This document shows positions 57,530 through 64,000 of a DNA stretch of 64,000 nucleotides, in pieces; position 1 is the first letter of the stretch, and every line of letters begins with the position of its first letter. Both the position numbers and the translations under genes were made by a program. The notes under the pieces were generated by a model. That model was not told the origin of the DNA. It did no database searches and saw nothing but the letters and a program-made list of their open reading frames with translations. This stretch comes from Apostichopus japonicus (lineage: Eukaryota > Echinodermata > Holothuroidea > Aspidochirotida > Stichopodidae): positions 14,248,001 through 14,312,000 of the forward strand of contig NC_092563.1 of NCBI RefSeq assembly GCF_037975245.1, in the 5' to 3' direction.

Positions 57530-58440
57530 TGATGCGATTCTGGCTCTTCCACGAGGTTCATGCCCCTTCCTAAAACAGTCGAGGGAAATGTAGTGTTTGA
57601 CCTCACCTTTAAATATCTCTGACATGCGTACCAAGCCTTTCTGAACTTGCCGCAAGGATTCGCATTAGAGGAGAGCCCAAACCAAAGGATTTAATAACTT
57701 GAAATAAAAAATAAATACAACGAATGGGGGGCGGGGGAACTGGTGCTATAAAAAAAAAACACCCAAAGTTCTGAACAAATTTAATTCTTCAGTATTGCAA
57801 CGAATGCTGTCCTTAATTTGGGGTATATTAGAAATAAGCATTCTTTGAAATTTTTCAAAACGCCCTCTATTCCCCCCCCCCCCCCTCAAGTTATGACATT
57901 GAAAATGCTCAATAGTCAAAACACATGTCTCAGAAATGCCCCTATAACTGTACATTTTCACAAGTATTAATTTCCATAAAGTAAAAGATGACCAAATGAG
58001 AGCATTTTCACAACTGTTGATAAAAACTGTTTGCCCAGCACTTTTCAAGCTAGCATTTTTGTTATTACAAAAGTAGCATATTGGAACATCTCGTTCTGGC
58101 CAAATTGTGACAAAGAAACCGGTACCAAAACAATACAATCAGCTGTCTACGATGATGTACCCCGATGATGTCGTAAGCTTTACCAGCAGAAACAACGACG
58201 AACGAAACTTCGCATTCTTCTCTTCTTTGTTGTTGTCATAGGAAATTGTGCATACAGTCTTAATTAAAACTTCGATTCTAACAAGCAACATGCTGCACCA
58301 ACATTTGGTAAAGTGAATGAAGTTAAAACCGTGTAGCCTGCGTCCAAATGCTGAGATTTGCAACTGATGAACTGTATGTAGCATAGGCCTACAACTTCCT
58401 ACAGTAAGTACGAGTAGGCCCCTAGCCTACGTAGTTTACA
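57530..58440. other. Non-coding stretch, no gene recognised
   Basis: A C run at 57873-57887 and moderately AT-rich sequence. No convincing exon on either strand. Confidence 0.4.
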
Positions 58441-58446
58441 TTATTG

Positions 58447-58447
58447 C

Positions 58448-58488
<41 letters not shown>

Positions 58489-58640
58489 AATATGACTAAC
58501 GGGAAAAACTGTTAAACAACTATGCTGCATTTAGATATATGACATGATCTCGAGGGATGTAAAACAAGTGAAATGAAGTGAGTGATTGGACGGTAAAGTA
58601 AAACAGCCAATGTTTTGGTTTAGATGTATATCAATAGATA
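58447..58640. repeat. TA tract plus dispersed repeat (family of 30742-30911)
   Basis: (TA)n at 58447-58486, then 'aaactgttaaacaactatgc' through 'aaacagccaatgttt', matching 30742-30860. Confidence 0.6.
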
Positions 58641-58909
58641 TTTTCCAACACACTACGATTTCAATTATATACATATATCATGGTGGGCTCATAATTGACG
58701 CACTTAAGGATTTGATCAACTATGTCTATCAAGGAAAATTCCAGATCACTCAATTGTATGTTTTTCATATGTGTAGTTCCTCAGAAATGTAATGATCTCA
58801 AAATATTTAAGGTTCTGTGCTTATGCAACCATACAATTGAGCAGAATTTGACCACGAAATGTCTGCCATGTCAAGTTCTTTCATACCCCTAAATTGACAC
58901 ATTCGTCAA

Positions 58910-59170
58910 TGTAATATTCTTGATGATAATTATACAAGAGATGATTCGAAGAGGAGTTGTTATGGCTTTGACTTCTGTATTCAGAGTGTCTCATTATACA
59001 CACTCATTGTTCTTAACTACTTCTACTAACATGCGTCATATACAAACATTCCTAAGAGTGACCACAGCCCCATGCTTCTTAGGGTAGGCTGGTGGTCACA
59101 ACAGGACATATTGTGGTTGCTAAAGGGTGGTGTAAAATACAATACTGTAGAATGAGTACAATATGTTACA
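58910..59170 (-). repeat. 3' LTR of 4.66-kb Gypsy element
   Basis: 261 bp; no difference found from 63313-63573. Confidence 0.95.
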
Positions 59171-59184
59171 TCTCCCTTTTTTCA
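59171..59184 (-). promoter_or_regulatory. Polypurine tract
   Basis: Minus strand reads TGAAAAAAGGGAGA immediately before the 3' LTR, a standard plus-strand primer. Confidence 0.85.
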
Positions 59185-59361
59185 GTTAAAATAAATTTAA
59201 GGATGTGGATGAGAAACAATTAACTTATCCAGAAATATACTTGAATGATAATGACCTAACACTGCATAACTGTAAACTCAATCTCTAGCAAAGATTCGAC
59301 TACTGGTTCTAAGTTACCAAATGACTTCCGCTTCACTACCAAAATAATTAAATTCCTTTGG

Positions 59362-62300
59362 TCACATTTCATAGTCACTGTGCCAACGTGGTTTTGTCTT
59401 TGCTCTACTACTTCTTCGAAAATCAGTGTTCGTGGTTTGGTCCTCTGAAGAGGTTTGTTCATTGTCAGAATTAACTATGTCATTGTCGTCATGTCTGTCA
59501 TAACTAAATGTTTCACCAGTTTTAAGTAAATGTTTGCGGTTGCGTCTATACTGTACACCTTCAGCTGTCTCTACATAGTATGATCTGGGCTGCTCAGCCT
59601 TAGATACAATAGTGGCTGGTTTCCAACCTTTGTCAGTCTGTAGGCGAATATTATCTCCTGGTTGCAGTTCTGGTAATTTCTTTGTCTGTCGGTCGTAATA
59701 TGTTTTTTGTGTTTGTCTCTTCTCTACCAGTCTTTTGTGTACTGTCTCTGGCTTCAGTATTTTCGGCTTGAGTAAATGCTCAGTCGTTGGAAGTAGGGTA
59801 TTTGTCCTTCGTCCAAAAAGTCGTTGTACAGGTGATCCGAGAATATTATCTCTTGGTGTATTCCTGTAGTCTAATAAAGCTAGGTATGGATCTTGTCCAC
59901 TCTCCTTTGCCTTCATTAGCAAAGCCTTTGCAATCTGCACCCCTTTCTCTGCCATGCCATTAGACTGAGGATGGTATGGACTAGACGTAATATGATGAAA
60001 TTTATAAAGTTTCGAAAAACTGTCAAATTGCCAACTTTTGAATTGGGGTCCATTATCTGTGATAAGGACATCTGGAATACCATGGCGTGCAAATTGTGAT
60101 TTACAATGTACTATAACAGTTTCACTCTTAGTACTAGGTAAATGTGAAATTTCAAAGTACCCAGAGAAATAATCAATTAAAATCAAATAGTTATTTCTAT
60201 TCCACTCAAAGAGATCAGCACCCAGCTTCTGCCAAGGTCTTTGAGGAATCTCATGAGATTGTAGAGGTTCTTTTTGATTCTGCCTCCTGTGTGTGTTACA
60301 GATGGAACACTTTGAAATTAAATCTTCAATTTCAGCACTCATTTGAGGCCAAAACATAATGTCCCTTGCTCTTCGTTTACATTTTTCAACACCAAGGTGA
60401 GCATTGTGGACTTGAATTAAAATACTGGATCTTAGTGTAGTTGGAATAATTAACTTGTCCCCTCTAAACAATAGACCATCACTTACAGTGATTTCATGTT
60501 TATAATTCCAGTACGGTTTTGCACCTATAGGGACGTCTGTCCTTGAACTAGGCCATCCTTGCCTGGTTAGCTCAATCAGCTCTCCCAAGGCTTCATCACC
60601 ACTTGTAGCATGCAAAATTTCACTCATTTTGGTTTTAGAAATTGGCAGCATTTCAAGTCGAGCCACCTCAAATTCCTTTTCACCCAAATTGTCTGCTTCT
60701 TGTTTTAAACTTGCTCTAGACAATGTGTCAGCAATAAATAACTCTGCCCCTGGTCGGTATTGTACACTCAGGGGGTATTTCTGTATTTTCATTAACATTT
60801 GCTGAAGTCGATGTGGAGTTTGATACAAGGGTTTCTTAAAAATTGGTTCTAATGGTTTGTGATCTGTTTCAACATGAATTGATTTCTGACCATACAGGTA
60901 CTCATGAAAACGCTCACAACCAAACACAATGGCCAGCATTTCTTTTTCGATTTGGGCGTAATTTTGCTGACTCTTAGTCAATGATTTAGAAGCATACGCT
61001 ACTGGGGACCCTTCTTGTAGAATTACTGCTCCGACACCGAGGCTACTAGAATCTACTGATAGGGTTACTTCTTTTGTGACATCAAACAATTTTAGAACAG
61101 GGGCCTGCGTAATCTTTTCTTTAAGCCTTTGAAAACTCTTTTGTTGAGCATCTCCCCATTCCCAGTGCACACCTTTCTCAAGAAGTGCCCTTAAGGGTGC
61201 ACTCTCTGTAGACAAATTTGGGATAAATTTTGCTAAATAGGTAATTACACCCATAAACCTTTGTAACCCTTCCTTATCTTCTGGGGACTTCATTTCTGTG
61301 ACAGCTCTGACCTTCTCTGGGTCAACCTTGAGCCCACTCTCACTTAACACATGACCTAGATAGGTAATTTCAGATTTTCTTATCTGACATTTACTTTTGT
61401 TCAGTTTGACTTTTCTAAGTCGGCTTCTCTCCAAAACATTACGTAACCGCTGATCATGCTCTGCTACCGTCTCTCCCCAGATTAGAATGTCGTCTGCTAC
61501 GATTTCAACTCCTTCAATACTTTCATACACCTGGCTCATAACATCTTGGAAAACTTCCGGAGCTGAACAAATTCCAAACGGCAGCCTATTAAATTTAAAT
61601 CGTCCAAATGGAGTATTAAATGTGCAGAACTTGGAACTTTCTTCGTCAAGTTTGATCTGCCAGAAACCTGAGCTTGCGTCCAAAACTGAAAATACTTTCG
61701 CTTTTGGCATTCCCGATACCACCTCTTCAATAGTGCGCATAGGAAAATGTTCCCTGCTGATCGCTTTGTTCAAGTCTCTGGGGTCGATGCAAATGCGGGT
61801 TTTGTTTGGTTTAATGACGGTCACCATACTATTCACCCACTGTGTTGGCTCATGCACTCGCTCAATTACATTAAGCTTTTCCATTCTCTCAAGTTCCTTT
61901 TGAACTCTGTCCCGAAGAGCTACGGGCAATTTTCGGGGCGGGTGAATGACTGGTGGAACATTAGGATCTACTGTTATATGATGCGTCACATCTGTGATTT
62001 CGCCTAATCCTTCGAAAACATCCTTGTATTCATCCAGGATGTCTGACTTTTGTTCTTCCTTTGTGGTGAAGACACGTTTGATGAGCTCTAAATTTTGACT
62101 GCTCTCCAGCCCTAACAAACATTGTGGTGAACCATCTACTACTTGGAAATCTAGCACATGGTAGCGGTCCTTATACTCGCAAAGTAAGTTAATGTGTCCA
62201 AGGGGACTCAATCTTTGTCCTCCATAACCCACAAGTTTTGTTCCGCTTTTCGTCAGAGGTTGTTTTGTGACACGTTGGTATGTGGCATAATTAATGACAT

Positions 62301-63243
62301 TGCACTCTGCTCCAGTGTCAATTGTGAATAGCACTGGCTTATCCTCAAGCTTGAGTGTCACTTCCCATTTTTCTTTGTTCGTGATGGAATCGTTCTTTGT
62401 CATTCCAATAAAAAACTCATCAATTTCTGGGTCAGAATCTGAATCTCTCCCCTGGGATTTGACTACTCTGACTTCTTTTGGTTTTTGCTTTGGTGCATTT
62501 TCTTGCTTGCTTCTACAAACTACTGCAAAATGATTCAGTTTTCCACAGTTTCTACATGATAGCCCTTTAGCTGGACAATCATGATTCTGAGTCCACGCCC
62601 TGCCACATTTAAAACATGACTGTGTCTGATTCTGAAACTTTTTGTTTCTTAGTGTATTAGAATTCGCAAAAGTTCTTACCGTTTGCAAGTTCTTTTCTGT
62701 GTCCGCTGTGAACGACTTCATTTGGTGCGTTGTAGCTTCACTTGCACGGCAAATGTCCACAGCTTTCTTTAACGTCAGGTCCTCTTCACGGAGAAGACGT
62801 CGACGGATCTGGTCATCACAGACCCCGCACACGATCCTGTCACGAATTAATCCTTCTGCTAAGGTTCCAAATTCGCAACTTTTCGATTTGTTACGTAATT
62901 CCGTCACATAATGGTCGATGGTCTCATGTTGCTTTTGGTTTGTAGTATTGAATATGTGGCGTTCCCACGTTATGTTCTTCCTGGGCGCACAGTACTCCTC
63001 AAATTTCTCCATTACTTTATTAAGTGTCTTTTCATCTCCTGCTTCCTGCCATTGGAATGAGTTGTAAATCTCAACTGCATCCTCCCCAGCAATATGAAGT
63101 AACGCTGCGCTCTTTACTTCATCTGTTTTAGCGGCTATACCACTTGCAGAAATGTATAGAAGAAACATTTGCTTCCATTTCCTCCAGTTTTCCGCAAGGT
63201 TTCCTTGAAGGCTCAACTCGCCTGGTTGTCTCAGCTGATCCAT
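59362..63243 (-). CDS. gag-pol: Gag-Pol polyprotein of 4.66-kb Gypsy element
   Basis: First ATG at 63243, about 55 nt after the primer site; the open frame extends a few codons further up. Residues below are numbered from 63264. Gag region about 1-200; Cys/His cluster from C217 with one standard CCHC knuckle (CRNCGKLNHFAVVC) preceded by a non-standard one; protease DTGAE (D316); reverse transcriptase with ICIDPRDLN and VADD at 589-592 in place of YxDD; RNase H (LSVDSSSLGVGA, VETDHKPLE); integrase HHCC finger, then D1017, D1070, E1106 (D-x52-D-x35-E). Gag and Pol share one frame with no frameshift or readthrough signal, so Gag:Pol ratio must be set some other way. All visible catalytic residues are intact. 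Confidence 0.93.
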   Translation of the reverse strand: MDQLRQPGELSLQGNLAENWRKWKQMFLLYISASGIAAKTDEVKSAALLHIAGEDAVEIYNSFQWQEAGDEKTLNKVMEKFEEYCAPRKNITWERHIFNTTNQKQHETIDHYVTELRNKSKSCEFGTLAEGLIRDRIVCGVCDDQIRRRLLREEDLTLKKAVDICRASEATTHQMKSFTADTEKNLQTVRTFANSNTLRNKKFQNQTQSCFKCGRAWTQNHDCPAKGLSCRNCGKLNHFAVVCRSKQENAPKQKPKEVRVVKSQGRDSDSDPEIDEFFIGMTKNDSITNKEKWEVTLKLEDKPVLFTIDTGAECNVINYATYQRVTKQPLTKSGTKLVGYGGQRLSPLGHINLLCEYKDRYHVLDFQVVDGSPQCLLGLESSQNLELIKRVFTTKEEQKSDILDEYKDVFEGLGEITDVTHHITVDPNVPPVIHPPRKLPVALRDRVQKELERMEKLNVIERVHEPTQWVNSMVTVIKPNKTRICIDPRDLNKAISREHFPMRTIEEVVSGMPKAKVFSVLDASSGFWQIKLDEESSKFCTFNTPFGRFKFNRLPFGICSAPEVFQDVMSQVYESIEGVEIVADDILIWGETVAEHDQRLRNVLERSRLRKVKLNKSKCQIRKSEITYLGHVLSESGLKVDPEKVRAVTEMKSPEDKEGLQRFMGVITYLAKFIPNLSTESAPLRALLEKGVHWEWGDAQQKSFQRLKEKITQAPVLKLFDVTKEVTLSVDSSSLGVGAVILQEGSPVAYASKSLTKSQQNYAQIEKEMLAIVFGCERFHEYLYGQKSIHVETDHKPLEPIFKKPLYQTPHRLQQMLMKIQKYPLSVQYRPGAELFIADTLSRASLKQEADNLGEKEFEVARLEMLPISKTKMSEILHATSGDEALGELIELTRQGWPSSRTDVPIGAKPYWNYKHEITVSDGLLFRGDKLIIPTTLRSSILIQVHNAHLGVEKCKRRARDIMFWPQMSAEIEDLISKCSICNTHRRQNQKEPLQSHEIPQRPWQKLGADLFEWNRNNYLILIDYFSGYFEISHLPSTKSETVIVHCKSQFARHGIPDVLITDNGPQFKSWQFDSFSKLYKFHHITSSPYHPQSNGMAEKGVQIAKALLMKAKESGQDPYLALLDYRNTPRDNILGSPVQRLFGRRTNTLLPTTEHLLKPKILKPETVHKRLVEKRQTQKTYYDRQTKKLPELQPGDNIRLQTDKGWKPATIVSKAEQPRSYYVETAEGVQYRRNRKHLLKTGETFSYDRHDDNDIVNSDNEQTSSEDQTTNTDFRRSSRAKTKPRWHSDYEM

Positions 63244-63298
63244 ATTTGCAATTTCCAGTAACAAAATTAGAAAATTCTTAAAATAAGGATAACTTTTT

Positions 63299-63312
63299 CA
63301 CTTCTGACACCA
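63299..63312 (-). promoter_or_regulatory. Primer binding site (tRNA-Leu)
   Basis: Minus strand TGGTGTCAGAAGTG directly follows the 5' LTR. It matches the first 14 nt of the primer site of the other Gypsy element (21510-21527). Confidence 0.85.
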
Positions 63313-63573
63313 TGTAATATTCTTGATGATAATTATACAAGAGATGATTCGAAGAGGAGTTGTTATGGCTTTGACTTCTGTATTCAGAGTGTCTCATTAT
63401 ACACACTCATTGTTCTTAACTACTTCTACTAACATGCGTCATATACAAACATTCCTAAGAGTGACCACAGCCCCATGCTTCTTAGGGTAGGCTGGTGGTC
63501 ACAACAGGACATATTGTGGTTGCTAAAGGGTGGTGTAAAATACAATACTGTAGAATGAGTACAATATGTTACA
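63313..63573 (-). repeat. 5' LTR of 4.66-kb Gypsy element
   Basis: 261 bp, TGTAAC...TTACA on the minus strand. Flanked outside by the gtcaa duplication. Confidence 0.95.
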
Positions 63574-63578
63574 GTCAA

Positions 63579-64000
63579 TAAGCTTAATGTAGTGTACGCC
63601 TTAGTATACATCAATTGACTTTGGAAGCTGTTTGCTATGCTCTGAGCTTCTAAGCTCAGACAGGTCAGGTCCCAGAGAATAGTGGTATCATATTGAGGTA
63701 ATGTTGGTTATTTTTAGGTTGTAAGATTTCCAAATGCTCAAAAAACATGCAAAACTGGGGGGAGGATGTTAAAAGCTTAAAAAAAACACAATTTGACCAG
63801 CAATAGCTGAAAATGGATTCAAGCTCGTGAAATATGTAATTCTGCTTGACTGCAAAAAGTTTAGGTGGCCTGCTGTTTCATTGCTAGTAATATTTGAAGG
63901 TGCTTCAATTACGAGGGTGCGTCAATTATGAAGCCTTTACTATATATATAAATATATATATATTTATAATTATATATATATATATTAGGGTGTCCGCATA
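63579..64000. other. Right edge, nothing recognised
   Basis: Non-coding flank of the Gypsy element, ending in a TA tract (about 63938-63985). Confidence 0.4.

Larger units (their letters stand above)
58910..63573 (-). mobile_element. Complete compact Ty3/Gypsy element, 4,664 bp
   Basis: LTRs of 261 bp at 63313-63573 (5' on minus) and 58910-59170 (3'), which I read as identical, with TG...CA ends. Exact 5-bp target duplication gtcaa at 58905-58909 and 63574-63578. The primer site abuts the 5' LTR and a purine tract abuts the 3' LTR. One frame encodes gag and pol together. The short LTRs, single frame and 'K02A2.6-like' protein style resemble the Mag lineage and the sea urchin SURL elements; that clade call is from recalled family features, not a tree. 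No lesion seen, so it is possibly active. Confidence 0.95.

Noticed and set aside
58679-58800. BTB-like peptide (ALKDLINYVYQGKFQIT)
   Set aside because: Short, no acceptor, no neighbouring domain part; resemblance could be chance or a tiny relic.

Overview
The window is animal genomic DNA: AT-rich, with split genes bearing GT/AG introns, long TA and GAT microsatellites, and a dense, layered load of transposable elements. Hyalin-repeat (HYR) domains in a transmembrane receptor gene, together with Ty3/Gypsy, Penelope-like, hAT and Ginger-like elements, suggest a marine deuterostome, most likely an echinoderm. That placement is inference.

Layout. (1) 1-7672 is the right-hand part of one copy of a large DNA transposon. 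(2) 7673-12862 is mostly non-coding and holds a possible SINE, a 201-bp foldback element (10681-10881), a TA tract and a ~120-bp tandem repeat. (3) 12863-32415, minus strand, is a split receptor gene: signal-peptide exon, a shortened HYR exon, a full HYR exon, two duplicated 42-bp mini-exons, and a transmembrane/tail exon. Its long first intron contains a complete, very young Ty3/Gypsy element (20804-28357) in antisense. The intron holding the mini-exons carries nested hAT-type MITEs. (4) 35892-37539, minus strand, is a paralogous receptor 3' end. (5) 41540-56560 is a Penelope-like element split in two by a second copy of the large transposon (42097-55367). (6) 56639-56960 is a hAT MITE, and 57171-57338 is an orphan exon. 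(7) 58910-63573, minus strand, is a second complete, young, single-ORF Ty3/Gypsy element.

The most unusual item is the large transposon. What first looks like a ~7-9 kb segmental duplication (1-7672 against 46285-55367) is better read as two copies of a Ginger1-type cut-and-paste transposon. The complete copy is 13,271 bp. It starts TGTGG, ends CCACA-like (TGTCACA), has 27-bp imperfect terminal inverted repeats, and is flanked by an exact 4-bp target duplication (ccag). The other copy's right end is followed by ccgg. Inside is a multi-exon gene for a Gypsy-integrase-like transposase: YLxxGxYP motif, eroded zinc finger, D and D-x35-E motifs, and a GPY/F motif. Both copies carry stop codons, and one in the catalytic exon is shared, so neither copy encodes an intact enzyme.

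Both Gypsy elements have LTR pairs I read as identical, and both use a primer site matching tRNA-Leu. The 7.55-kb element has a textbook -1 frameshift signal at the gag/pol junction: GGGAAAC, a 7-nt spacer, a 10-bp stem and a possible pseudoknot. The 4.66-kb element fuses gag and pol in one frame.
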